Source: Maridesulfovibrio sp. (GTDB taxonomy: Bacteria; Desulfobacterota; Desulfovibrionia; Desulfovibrionales; Desulfovibrionaceae). Taken from it: 64,000 nt of DNA. The stretch spans positions 3,450,122 to 3,514,121 of the forward strand of contig NZ_OY780933.1 of assembly GCF_963676065.1 (NCBI RefSeq). The letters are read 5' to 3'. A program made the translations under genes and the position numbers. Below the pieces are notes generated by a model. It worked only from the letters and a program-made list of their open reading frames with translations. It did not search any database and was not told where the DNA came from. Numbering within the stretch: the first letter of the stretch is position 1; the number at the start of each line of letters is the position of its first letter. This document shows, piece by piece, positions 7,394 to 15,940 of this stretch.

Positions 7394-8728
7394 TTATGCT
7401 GCCGCAGTTTTGTTGGACTCAGCATCCTCTTCAGTAACAAAAATATCAGTAGATGCAGTATCCGTATCGGCCTTGGTATCGGCAGAGACATCAGAGTCAG
7501 CGGATTTCCCGGCAGAGACTCGATCTATTAGAGCATCAATATCGGACTTCAGCTGACCCAGATCGCCAACTTCGACTCCAACAAAACTAGCCTGTGAATC
7601 ATCAAGAAGAGTCTTGATGGACTGACTCAGGTAAATTGTCAGTTCAGGAACACTTGCAACCATCACTGGTGCGCTCTTTTCACTCGGCTTGGCACCCTGC
7701 TTATCGTTCTGGACAGACTCAGGGTAGAAACGGTTTTCAGCTTTATCCCATTTACCATTTTCTTCTTTTACAAGCTGGATGAACTGCTTGAGACCATTCT
7801 CTCCTTGATCACCATAAACGGCGACAAGTAAAGAACGCTTGGCACCAGTGAATTTGCCACTTATATCCAGAAGATTTTCAATATCTTTGGCAGTGAGTTT
7901 TTCGAGAACGACCCCTCGCTTCTCAAGCTTCAGAACTTCAACAATTGCGTCCATGGCAAGTTTACGTTCTTCGTAGGACTCCTCGGCGAGGAACCCCATT
8001 CGCTGCATAAGAGTTGCAATTGGATTTGCTCCAAGCTCCTTAGCAGCGTCATCATCAAGGGAAAGATAGTATGAACCGATTTCCGCAAGACGTTCCGCGC
8101 CAAGAAAAAGAAACTTATCTGAACCGGGAAGAGCAGCAAGAGACATGTACTTTTCACGAGTACGTTTTTTCAGAAACGGAAGCTTCTTATCGGCCCAAAC
8201 CATCCAGTCCCTTTTATTCATTCCATACCGGAGAGATTGAAGTCTCAGCAGAATAAAACCGATGAACATGGCTTGCATCGCGACTTGAGAATTGGCACTC
8301 TTTTCTATAGTGGCATAGACGCCAAGCTGACGTTCTGTCTCCTTGATAAGAAAATCTGTATCGTCCAAACTGCCAATCTTCTCAGTGAAGACTTTACGCA
8401 TCGTATCAATATTAAGATGCATATTGCGTGCTTCTTCAACGGTGGTCGGAACAATAATTTCCTCACCGTCCTCACCCTTCATGCCCATGCCTCCACTGGC
8501 ACCGACAAATCCAGCATAAGCAACTTCTTCACAATATTTCTTGAGATCGAAGTCCTCAGCATGAACATTCGCAGGAGGGGTAAGACCAGAGGCACTAGCA
8601 CCCCCTACATGCTGCTGTCCAAAACCAGATTCAGAAGTTCCACCAGCTCCCCCGGTGCCGCCGGTGCCGGCAGTAGCACTAAAGTCATATGCATTTGATG
8701 AAGTGGTCGGTTCTTGTGTTTTTGTCAT
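7394..8728 (-). CDS. DUF3102-like element protein with Gly/Ala-rich N-terminus
   Basis: This is a 444-residue protein. Residues 15-50 are rich in Gly, Ala, Ser and Thr and probably disordered. Residues 150-200 contain FIGFILLRLQSLRYGM, then WADKKLPFLKKRTREKYM, which resembles the DUF3102 pattern (long helix, small turn, W-hydrophobic, LPFS-like, T-x-x-x-YM) found on phages and plasmids and thought to contact DNA. The remainder is helical and charged with an acidic C-terminus (residues 395-444). AGGAGG precedes MTKTQEP, which decided the start over a longer frame. It sits between the sigma-54-like gene and the DpdA-like gene. The function is unknown. Confidence 0.6.
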   Translation of the reverse strand: MTKTQEPTTSSNAYDFSATAGTGGTGGAGGTSESGFGQQHVGGASASGLTPPANVHAEDFDLKKYCEEVAYAGFVGASGGMGMKGEDGEEIIVPTTVEEARNMHLNIDTMRKVFTEKIGSLDDTDFLIKETERQLGVYATIEKSANSQVAMQAMFIGFILLRLQSLRYGMNKRDWMVWADKKLPFLKKRTREKYMSLAALPGSDKFLFLGAERLAEIGSYYLSLDDDAAKELGANPIATLMQRMGFLAEESYEERKLAMDAIVEVLKLEKRGVVLEKLTAKDIENLLDISGKFTGAKRSLLVAVYGDQGENGLKQFIQLVKEENGKWDKAENRFYPESVQNDKQGAKPSEKSAPVMVASVPELTIYLSQSIKTLLDDSQASFVGVEVGDLGQLKSDIDALIDRVSAGKSADSDVSADTKADTDTASTDIFVTEEDAESNKTAAA

Positions 8729-8906
8729 TTTTAACCTCCTAAAAGGTATGGTTCGTCCCGAAGGACAATTAAACTTCCGGCTCAAACAAGCGAATCCCGA
8801 TGATCCGCTCGTCGCGCCGTTAGCCACCACACTTCACGAGGAGTGCCAAACTCAAAAACAAGCATTACACATTGAAATATAAAGATCTTTTATAAAAATA
8901 GAGCAG

Positions 8907-10616
8907 TCACGACTTAAGAACCGAAAGTCTTTTCATAGGATAAAAATTCGGATTATTAAATTCTTCGCTCAAACCAAGCTTTTTAAAATCTTCGGTAATG
9001 GTTGCCTGTGATTTGTTGGCTATTACAGAAAGCCTTTTTTTATAGCCATGAGTTGTTCCTATTTTATGGCAAACGGTCTCGTAGTACAGACGCTTAAGAT
9101 CATCCAGCCGAACAGACTCAATGGCAATTTCCTCCGACACTGAATCCGGCTTACCACCAAAATAATCGGCAAGCTTCTTATTTGAAGGATTACGCTTGTA
9201 TAAAACATTAAAACTTTCAACGTCATCGGATGTAATACCACTTATTCCAGTGTAATAACTTAACGATTCTTGAAATGCCTCTTGGAAGTATCGAGGCCAT
9301 TCAGAAAATGAATCCATAGATGACTCGTGAACTCCAAAACAAATATATATATGCCTCGAGAGGTCCTGATCAAGTTTAGCAACACTCTTATGATACATCT
9401 TCTTTTTATAGGTAAATGGCTTATCTTCAAAACTAGGGAGTATCTTATCCTCCTCCCTCAAATCACGCCAATCTTTACTTGAAAGCGAAGGACTTCCAAG
9501 GTCGAGAATATCGGCATCTGCGTTAATATCCTGAAGAAACAACTTGCAAAAAAGACAAAGCCCTCCGAATGCCAATTGATATTGCGAATTTCCAACAATG
9601 GTAAAATATCCATCAAGCTCTTCTATCTCAATTGGGTATGAATGCTTGTTTCCAAGCCAACTTTTGAAAACATCATTCTTACAATCAAACCCAAGATCGC
9701 ACGACTCTAACGCCCTTTCAATTTTTTCAACCTTAATACCTTGGTGCACCATTTTAGACCGCAAGAATTCTGGTTTATTGAATCTGTAATCACTGACATC
9801 ATGTTGCTTAAAATCCAGAGGATGTAGAGTTAAAACAAATGTACTATCATCACCATCAACCTCATTAATTACATCTCTAAATGTCTTCATTTCTTCATAA
9901 AAAGCAATCTCTTCACGAATAGCACTACAAACTCTTTCTATTTCACGAACATTTCCGGGCCAATTATAACAAAGAGCCGCCAGAACACTCCCCTTAGGAA
10001 GCATCTCTAAAAGTTCAGGATCAAACAATTCCATATAATACAGAATATCCATCCTTCTCTCGTGAATAGGTGGTACGTAGAAAGATTCAAACCTAAACCA
10101 AAAGTCATCTCGAAATGACCCTCTATCGACATTCGTAGTTGCAACTATTTGCGCACGCAGTTCGCGTTCTTTTCTTTCGCCAACTCTTGAGAAACGCTTA
10201 AATTCAATCGCAGTCAGAAGCTTAGCCTGTAAATGTTTAGGAAGTTCGCCAAGTTCTTCGAGAACAATAATTCCATCAACAACCTCTTCAAACCAACCGT
10301 TCATATCAGCAGTGGCCCCAGTAAACGCTCCTTTCACATAACCGAACAGTTCAGACTCCAAAAGATCAGAAGGAAATGCAGCGCAATTAACAAAATGAAC
10401 CTTACGATTAGGAAAAGATTTAAGGTACATATGTATAAAAGACTCTACAAACATACTTTTACCAGAGCCTGTTGGTGCCCTGATAAGCAAAGGTTTAGGG
10501 TCCACCTTTGCCTTCTCTATAAGGTTCCTGCATCGAATACCAAACCGTGAAGCTGTCTGATGCAATCCTGGGGGAAGTATCCACTTCCTAGGCTTCCAAG
10601 CAACTTTTTGTGCCAT
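8907..10616 (-). CDS. Sigma-54-interacting AAA+ ATPase with N-terminal ATPase domain
   Basis: This is a 569-residue protein in which the AAA+ domain comes first, with no receiver or GAF sensor ahead of it. Walker A is APTGSGKS (47-54). The GAFTGA loop that contacts sigma-54 is at 96-101. Walker B is IIVLEELGEL (116-125), with glutamate replacing the first acidic residue seen in most family members. Arginine-finger and sensor regions follow, ending at WPGNVREIER near 220. The remaining 340 residues are not recognised; the last 50 (KKRLSVIANKSQATITEDF) look like a helix-turn-helix. It may activate sigma-54 promoters of the element or host in response to an unknown signal sensed by the middle domain. 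No clear -24/-12 promoter was found nearby. Confidence 0.75.
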   Translation of the reverse strand: MAQKVAWKPRKWILPPGLHQTASRFGIRCRNLIEKAKVDPKPLLIRAPTGSGKSMFVESFIHMYLKSFPNRKVHFVNCAAFPSDLLESELFGYVKGAFTGATADMNGWFEEVVDGIIVLEELGELPKHLQAKLLTAIEFKRFSRVGERKERELRAQIVATTNVDRGSFRDDFWFRFESFYVPPIHERRMDILYYMELFDPELLEMLPKGSVLAALCYNWPGNVREIERVCSAIREEIAFYEEMKTFRDVINEVDGDDSTFVLTLHPLDFKQHDVSDYRFNKPEFLRSKMVHQGIKVEKIERALESCDLGFDCKNDVFKSWLGNKHSYPIEIEELDGYFTIVGNSQYQLAFGGLCLFCKLFLQDINADADILDLGSPSLSSKDWRDLREEDKILPSFEDKPFTYKKKMYHKSVAKLDQDLSRHIYICFGVHESSMDSFSEWPRYFQEAFQESLSYYTGISGITSDDVESFNVLYKRNPSNKKLADYFGGKPDSVSEEIAIESVRLDDLKRLYYETVCHKIGTTHGYKKRLSVIANKSQATITEDFKKLGLSEEFNNPNFYPMKRLSVLKS

Positions 10617-10689
10617 ACTAAACTCACTTTTGTTTTTTAAATTTTATCCCACAGTAAAGAGAGATATTCAAGAACATTTCTTATCATAG

Positions 10690-10780
10690 AATATTCGCAG
10701 AATCCTGCGTTTTCGGATCATCAGCAGTTCATCTGGACCGCACTGGCATATCCCCCCTATCTCTGCGAGGGAACATCTCA
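10690..10780 (-). pseudogene. Relic resembling the C-terminus of the DUF6573-like gene
   Basis: A 20-base stretch at 10729-10748 is identical to 17813-17832 inside the gene at 17767-18165. On the minus strand it reads ICQCGPDEL, against ICQCGPDDDMKP in the intact gene. The flanks do not stay open or similar. It looks like a fragment left by recombination, and the coding claim is weak. The surrounding 10617-10920 has no gene. Confidence 0.35.
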
Positions 10781-10921
10781 ACCAACAAACAGCGTGAGAG
10801 GACTTTAATTCTTCATGCAGAAATTGATACCACAAACGCAGACTCCTGCGCTTATGGTTTACATTTTGATCAGTAACGCAACAAAACGGATACTGTAGAG
10901 CACCAAACGAATACGTTCACG

Positions 10922-11150
10922 AAGCAGCTTCTAATACGATGAAATTTCATCAAAAATCGTACATTCAAATTCTCCAAGGTTTTGATTTCCATGGACAACC
11001 AAACCATCAGAAAAAATTTAAAATGCGCAGGAGGGGACCATTTTGTGCGAATAATTTTGATGGATGCTGGAGCCGGAGCTGGAGCCGGGGCTGGGGGAAG
11101 AAAAAAACAGGACAGTGACCCTGATTCAATGGAGCTGCCGTTATCAGAAA
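10922..11150. repeat. Interspersed intergenic repeat, copy A
   Basis: This stretch is similar along its whole length to 12105-12335: GCAGCTTCTA, a GTGAAATTT-like block, CGTACATTC, CCATGGACAACCAAACCATC, AAAATGCGCAGG, TTTTGATGGATGCTGGAG, then GGACAGTGACCCTGATTCA and CTGCCGTTATCA. An open frame on the plus strand (MISMDNQTIRKNL) crosses it but is repeat-derived and probably not a gene. Shorter related pieces lie at about 11575-11635 and 15610-15710. Confidence 0.6.
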
Positions 11151-11192
11151 TAAAAAAATGGATTCTCCCAAAACATCTAAGCTTCGGGAGAA
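11149..11192 (-). terminator. Terminator of the small zinc-ribbon gene (minus strand)
   Basis: On the minus strand TTCTCCC and GGGAGAA pair around a 16-base loop and are followed by TCCATTTTTTT. It lies 11 bases beyond the stop of the gene at 11203-11376. Confidence 0.6.
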
Positions 11193-11202
11193 CACCATAC
11201 CA

Positions 11203-11376
11203 TTAGCTAAAGCCAAAGAATTTAGCCACTACATAACCGACCAGAATGATAGCACCAATTTTGAACAGATACAGAATATTGGAGCCAACCGAAAGCTTCT
11301 CTCCACAATTATAACAATTCTTCTGTTTCAACAGGTTTTCAGCACCACATTTGTGACATGTCTTGGTATCAGCCAT
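11203..11376 (-). CDS. 57-aa zinc-ribbon membrane protein
   Basis: MADTKTCHKCGAENLL begins a short zinc ribbon with paired CxxC motifs (CHKC near residue 7, CYNC near 21). It is followed by one hydrophobic helix (ILYLFKIGAIILVGYVVAKFF, residues 34-54). AAAAGGAGG precedes the ATG and a terminator follows, so this is well supported despite its size. Such zinc-ribbon plus single-helix peptides are common bacterial membrane-anchored proteins of unknown role. It is flanked by repeat copies and a flagellin relic. Confidence 0.72.
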   Translation of the reverse strand: MADTKTCHKCGAENLLKQKNCYNCGEKLSVGSNILYLFKIGAIILVGYVVAKFFGFS

Positions 11377-11704
11377 AACTACCTCCTTTTATTTGATTAT
11401 ATATATCTATTATTTGGCATTCGAAAACGACACGCCTATAAGACAAACCATCTCCGAAAAAACAAACTAAAAGCGTTTTTCATGATCAAATACTAGGATA
11501 TAGTTTACAACTGCCAACCTAGATATAGTCTATAAATTGTTTTTAAAGTCAATTACTCAACTATATTTTATACTAAAACCCAGTAAACAGCCGAGGTCCC
11601 GAACAGATCATGAAGATCAATCCAGACCATTTAGATTTTTACAAGTAAGGGAAAGGAAAAGGAAAAGAAAAAATCTACAAAGTGTTCTTTAAAATAGGTC
11701 TACT

Positions 11705-11950
11705 TTAGCCACCTATCAACTGCATAGCCATCTTCGGTAAACTATTGGCTTGGGCCAGCATAGCTGTTGCGGATTGAGTTAAAATTTGTCTTCTCACGAA
11801 CTCAGTCATTTCAGTTGCTACATCAACATCAGATATTCTGGATTCGGATGCTTGAAGATTCTCTGCCTGAATGGATAGGTTCGTAATGGTGTTCTCCAGC
11901 CGATTCTGTGTAGCCCCCAGATTGCTTCTATCAGAAACAAGCTTGTACAC
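11705..11950 (-). pseudogene. Flagellin, C-terminal fragment
   Basis: The frame reads SDRSNLGATQNRLENTITNL, then ASESRISDVDVATEM, and ends ANSLPKMAMQLIGG before the stop. This is the conserved D1/D0 C-terminal region of flagellin. About three quarters of a normal flagellin is missing; similarity ends abruptly near 11950, where a different sequence begins on the other strand. It cannot make a working filament subunit. It is probably the scar of a deletion or inversion between flagellin loci. Confidence 0.8.
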
Positions 11951-12056
11951 CAAGGACCAGACTCTGTATCTACAAAATCTAAGAAAGCATATTTAATTGA
12001 GTGTGAAAAAGTTTTGAACAATTTAAAAGCTAACCTCAAAGATTTTATGCAATAGA
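11950..12056 (+). pseudogene. C-terminal fragment of an unknown protein
   Basis: From the breakpoint at about 11950 the plus strand reads TKSKKAYLIECEKVLNNLKA, then NLKDFMQ and a stop. This looks like an authentic lysine-rich C-terminus but has no start. It abuts the flagellin fragment tail-to-tail across the breakpoint, so both appear to have been cut by one rearrangement. The parent gene is not recognised. Confidence 0.4.
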
Positions 12057-12104
12057 TGAAACACAGAACAGATTTACTGGAACTTTAACCTGTTTCGTTC
12101 CAGT

Positions 12105-12335
12105 TTCAGCTTCTATCACGGTGAAATTTACCCAAAAACGTACATTCCAAGTTTCCAGAGTTTTAATTTTCATGGAGAACCAAACCATCAGAAAAATTTT
12201 AAAATGCGCAGGAAGGGGCTGTTTTGTGCGAAGGATTTTGATGGATGCTGGAGGCGAAGCTGACGGTGGGGCCGGGCCGAGAATTTGGATTTCGTAAACT
12301 GGACAGTGACCCTGATTCATGGACGCTGCCGTTAT
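12105..12335. repeat. Interspersed intergenic repeat, copy B
   Basis: This is the second copy of the repeat at 10922-11150, in the same orientation, with several small indels. A and B flank the zinc-ribbon gene and the flagellin relic and could have served as recombination sites. Downstream, 12365-12440 carries the CACAGCCGAGG-type segment also seen at about 11590 and 15690. No gene is seen between 12060 and 12450. Confidence 0.6.
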
Positions 12336-12452
12336 CATGAATAATAAACAATCCAGAATAGGCACCATTTATTTAAACCAGTACACAGCCGAGGACCCAA
12401 CCGAAATAAAAGATAGGGCAGGACAATCCCCCCTTATATAAGGAAAAACATT

Positions 12453-13178
12453 TCAACGGTTGTTCAAAATCCCAAGCTTTTTTCTTCGATTAGATACCGC
12501 TGAAGATGAACAGCCTATTCGTTTGGCAAGATCAGTGTCAGTTTCAACTCCAAGCAAATAGTCATATTTGTCCCATTCAATTCGTTTGTGTTTTTTATAG
12601 TATGGAGGGACATTCAGCTTACTTCTCCTCTTGGCTACAGTTGGAGCCTGACAACCTATTATTTTCGCTACTTCAAAATCGGTATCTGAACCAAGCAGGT
12701 GATCCCATTCGGACCAGTTTATCCTTCGGGGTTTGCCACCCAGCTTAATTCCTTCATCAGTCTTGATCCATGCAGGGATACCGAGTTTCTTTCTGCGTTT
12801 CTGTACAGCAGCTTCAAGGCAGCCAATCCGTGCTGCAAGTACACCATCTTTTTCTCTACCGAGTAAACTGTCCCATCGGTCCCAGTCGATGTAGTGGGAA
12901 GATTCAATACCCAGCTCTCGCCGTTTGACTCTAAGAGCAATCACAGAACAACCAATTTGATCAGCTAAATCTGGATCAGATATTTTACCCTTTAACGGAA
13001 TCCATTTTTCCCAATCAATATTGAGCTTAGAGCCATAAGAAGGAATTACAAAGCCAACTCTCTTCCGGGCTACAGTTGCAGGAGAACTACCAATCTCTTC
13101 AGCAATATCCTTATCAGATTTGGTTCCCAGAAGATGTTTAACTTTATCCCAATCAATCTTTGTCATACGGTTTCTCAT
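12453..13178 (-). CDS. Five-fold helix-turn-helix repeat protein
   Basis: The protein (about 241 residues) consists almost entirely of five tandem units of about 45-55 residues with the pattern I-D/N-W-D-K-W-D-x-L-L-G-x-x-x-D-x-x-L-A-x-x-I-G-C-x-x-x-x-V-x-x-R-R-x-K-L-G-I. The DLAxxIGCSxxAVxxRR core is a classical helix-turn-helix with a basic recognition helix. A string of five suggests binding to an extended or repeated DNA target. No other domain is present. The start is uncertain: ATG codons at 13178 and 13166 and a TTG at 13205 are possible, none with a strong ribosome site. It is divergent from endA. The family is not recognised by name. Confidence 0.72.
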   Translation of the reverse strand: MRNRMTKIDWDKVKHLLGTKSDKDIAEEIGSSPATVARKRVGFVIPSYGSKLNIDWEKWIPLKGKISDPDLADQIGCSVIALRVKRRELGIESSHYIDWDRWDSLLGREKDGVLAARIGCLEAAVQKRRKKLGIPAWIKTDEGIKLGGKPRRINWSEWDHLLGSDTDFEVAKIIGCQAPTVAKRRSKLNVPPYYKKHKRIEWDKYDYLLGVETDTDLAKRIGCSSSAVSNRRKKLGILNNR

Positions 13179-13384
13179 AATCTTTAAGCTGTAGAACTTC
13201 AACAAATGCCTTGAAATCCATTAAGTAATCAACTTATTGATCTAATGGTATTTATTACAAACGGAAAATCCCCAATGAACCAATTTTCATTAGGGATTCT
13301 CTGTGGAGAGTATGAAACGTTCTGTAAGGAATTATCTCCACGTTAATCTCAATTTCAGGTCCATTCAAGGACAAATCAAAATTT

Positions 13385-14140
13385 ATGAATTTTATGAAGA
13401 AATTATCCATTATTCCGGTACTTCTGCTCCTGCTTCTGATCCCTTCTATTTGTATGGCAGGTTCCTCAAACACCCAGCGTGGCAATACTTCTAACGACTC
13501 TTTCAATAAAGCTAAGAGAACTCTTGAACGGCAAGTTTACTTTGACCACCGAGAAACCATTTACTGTGGTGCTGAATTCACAGCAGATAAACAGGTTATC
13601 CCGCCACAGGGTTTCAGTACATCCAAGTATTCTAAAAGAGCCAACAGGATCGAATGGGAACATGTGGTTCCAGCAGAGAACTTCGGGCGCACTTTTACTG
13701 AATGGCGTGACGGTGATTCCAGATGTGTTGATAAACGGGGTAAATCCTTCAAGGGTCGTAAATGTGCTGAGAAGGTCAACTCTGAATATCGGTACATGCA
13801 GAGTGACATGTACAACCTGTATCCCGCTATCGGTGCAGTCAATGCCATGAGGCAGAACTACAATTTCACCATGCTGCCGGATGCTGAATCTGATTTCGGT
13901 TCATGTTCGATGAAAATTGAAAACAGAAAAGCTGAACCGCCCGTTGAAGCCCGTGGTAGGATTGCTCGTACCTATAAATATATGGAGTGGGCCTACCCCA
14001 GATACAAAATGAGCAAGGCCCAGAGAAAATTGATGGACGCATGGGACAAGATGTACCCGACATCGCAGTGGGAGTGTGTTCGTGCTGAACGGATTGAGAA
14101 GATTCAGGGCAACAATAACCCGTTTGTGATGTGTCAGTAA
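13385..14140 (+). CDS. endA: Endonuclease I (periplasmic or secreted DNase)
   Basis: This 251-residue protein starts with a Sec signal peptide (MKKLSIIPVLLLLLLIPSIC, cleavage around AMA-like CMA-GSS, residue 25). The His-Me finger motif RIEWEHVVPAENFGR lies at 88-102, with His93 as the general base. MYNLYPAIGAVNAMRQNYNF follows, as in EndA/Dns/NucM nucleases, with several cysteines for disulfides. It cuts DNA non-specifically in the periplasm or outside the cell and may serve DNA turnover, transfer control or nutrition. AAGGA lies upstream of the ATG. An internal ATG three codons later is an alternative start. Confidence 0.92.
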   Translation: MNFMKKLSIIPVLLLLLLIPSICMAGSSNTQRGNTSNDSFNKAKRTLERQVYFDHRETIYCGAEFTADKQVIPPQGFSTSKYSKRANRIEWEHVVPAENFGRTFTEWRDGDSRCVDKRGKSFKGRKCAEKVNSEYRYMQSDMYNLYPAIGAVNAMRQNYNFTMLPDAESDFGSCSMKIENRKAEPPVEARGRIARTYKYMEWAYPRYKMSKAQRKLMDAWDKMYPTSQWECVRAERIEKIQGNNNPFVMCQ

Positions 14141-14273
14141 GGTAGTATGGCTATGAAAACATACTCATCCCAGATTCTAGCCAACTATTTGAGCTGACAA
14201 CAAAAAAAGAGATGAAGGCCAACACGATGTATGCTATATTGAACTAGTAAACATCCAACTACGCGAGAAGAGA

Positions 14274-15548
14274 ATGGACCAACAACGGATTAAATCTACA
14301 CTGGGCATAGATTCAACCAAGCGCTTTGTAAAAAAATATTTGGGATTCATAGCGTTATTGTTCAGTTTAATTATTACCACCATCTTTTACACGTTTAACT
14401 TGATGACAGTTGCTACAATTAAACAACAGTTGGAAGATGAAGGGCGTGCTTTTTTCACCGAGATAGTTAACACCCGACAATGGATTGCGAAGCACGGTGG
14501 CGTGTATGTCCCTTTGGAGTCGACAAAGGATGTCAATGAATATCTGAATAATATAGACGGCGTAGATGCTGTTATTGAATGCGGTGGACGTAAGTATACT
14601 TTAAAAAATCCCGCACTCGTCACTCGTGAATTGTCGCATACCAACTTGCACGGGGATCAACTTAAATACAAGATTACTAGCCTGAAATTAATGAATCCAA
14701 GCAACAAGCCTGATGACTTTGAAGTCGAGGCGTTAAACAAATTCCAGAAAGGGGTGACAAGCGTTTCTACAATCGCCGAAATGGATGGCAAAACTTACTA
14801 TCGATACATGGCACCGTTAAAAACAGTCCGGGGCTGTTTAAAATGTCATGTCAAGCAAGGGTACAAGGTCGGCGATATTCGAGGAGGAATTGTCGTATCG
14901 ATTCTTGCCGACAAGGTAGAAAAGAAAGTCTACCAAGCTCGTATTTTCATGATATTGGGGGGCATTGGAGTTGTTGCCCTAATGTTGCTCTCAATTCTCT
15001 ATATCTCTCGTTGTTTCGTCAACGAACTATCAGTAGCTGAAAACAAGTTGGCAGAGATGGCCCTAACCGATGCCCTAACAGGACTTTACAATAGGCTAAC
15101 TGCGATGCGTATGCTTAAAAAGGAAATATCGAGATCTCGGCGTGATGGAAGTGCCCTCAGTGTAGCGATTCTTGACATCGACTATTTCAAAAAAGTCAAT
15201 GACACCTATGGCCATAGCGTAGGTGACGAAGTGTTAATTGCTTTAGCCCATACACTCCAAGAGCAAATACGGGAATATGACCTTGCGTGTCGTTATGGTG
15301 GAGAGGAATTTTTGCTCATCATGCCGGACACGACTGTTGACGACGCGATGACCGTGGTCTCAAGATTGCTTGCAAAAGTTCGTAGCATGCCTGTACGAAC
15401 TAAAAAGGGTGATATAGCTTTTACCTTCAGTGCTGGGGTTGCGAATCTATGGGGCACAGAAGAAGTGGATAAATTCATTGATCGTGCAGATTCGTGTTTA
15501 TATAAAGCCAAGGCTCAAGGACGAAATCAAGTTGTTGCAGCGAAATAG
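14274..15548 (+). CDS. Membrane diguanylate cyclase with periplasmic heme-c sensor (DUF3365/Tll0287-like)
   Basis: This 424-residue protein makes cyclic di-GMP from two GTP. Transmembrane helices lie at about 24-46 and 224-247. Between them is a periplasmic domain ending in RGCLKCHVKQGYKVGDIRGG, a CxxCH heme-attachment site (188-192) typical of the Tll0287/DUF3365 sensors. The cytoplasmic GGDEF domain runs from about 262 to 424, with DIDYFKKVND and the active-site loop RYGGEEF (340-346) intact, so catalysis is expected. It probably links redox or gas sensing to motility and biofilm control. It stands alone, with no obvious operon partner. Confidence 0.92.
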   Translation: MDQQRIKSTLGIDSTKRFVKKYLGFIALLFSLIITTIFYTFNLMTVATIKQQLEDEGRAFFTEIVNTRQWIAKHGGVYVPLESTKDVNEYLNNIDGVDAVIECGGRKYTLKNPALVTRELSHTNLHGDQLKYKITSLKLMNPSNKPDDFEVEALNKFQKGVTSVSTIAEMDGKTYYRYMAPLKTVRGCLKCHVKQGYKVGDIRGGIVVSILADKVEKKVYQARIFMILGGIGVVALMLLSILYISRCFVNELSVAENKLAEMALTDALTGLYNRLTAMRMLKKEISRSRRDGSALSVAILDIDYFKKVNDTYGHSVGDEVLIALAHTLQEQIREYDLACRYGGEEFLLIMPDTTVDDAMTVVSRLLAKVRSMPVRTKKGDIAFTFSAGVANLWGTEEVDKFIDRADSCLYKAKAQGRNQVVAAK

Positions 15549-15940
15549 TAAAAATTGAGATTATTTGATAAAACATGGGTTTATGACACGATTAAAAAAC
15601 AGACAAAACTCTTCAACAACTCTGCCGTTATCATGAACTCCACAGAATCCAGATAAGCCAACCATATTTTTTAAAACAGTTCACAGCCGAGGTCCCAGCC
15701 ATAAAAGAAGACCAACCCAGACCATTTTTCATTTTCGACCCTATAGGAAATAAATGGGATTTACTTTTTATCGGTCTATTTGAATGGCAACTAAAATAAA
15801 TTCATATTTATCTAGTCTTACGGTCAGATATTACTTCTTAACCGAACCTGTTCCTGTATGAAATATATTATGTTATGACCATGCTAACTGGTAATACTTT
15901 TTGCTGGTCAGAATAACCAATACATATCACAGGAGATATC
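15549..15940. other. Gene-free region with a degenerate interspersed repeat piece
   Basis: Part of the repeat seen in copies A and B recurs at about 15610-15710 (CTGCCGTTATCATGAA, CACAGAATCCAGA, TTCACAGCCGAGGTCCCA). No ORF or RNA is evident. The ribosome site AGGAG for the downstream gene lies just before 15941. Confidence 0.5.

Noticed and set aside
8820..8860. Sigma-54 promoter (TTGGCAC on the minus strand)
   Set aside because: The -24-like GG is present but the -12 GC is replaced by GA at the required spacing.
10982..11206. 74-aa plus-strand protein with Ala-Gly repeats
   Set aside because: It lies inside an interspersed repeat whose second copy is not open in the same frame, and there is no good ribosome site.
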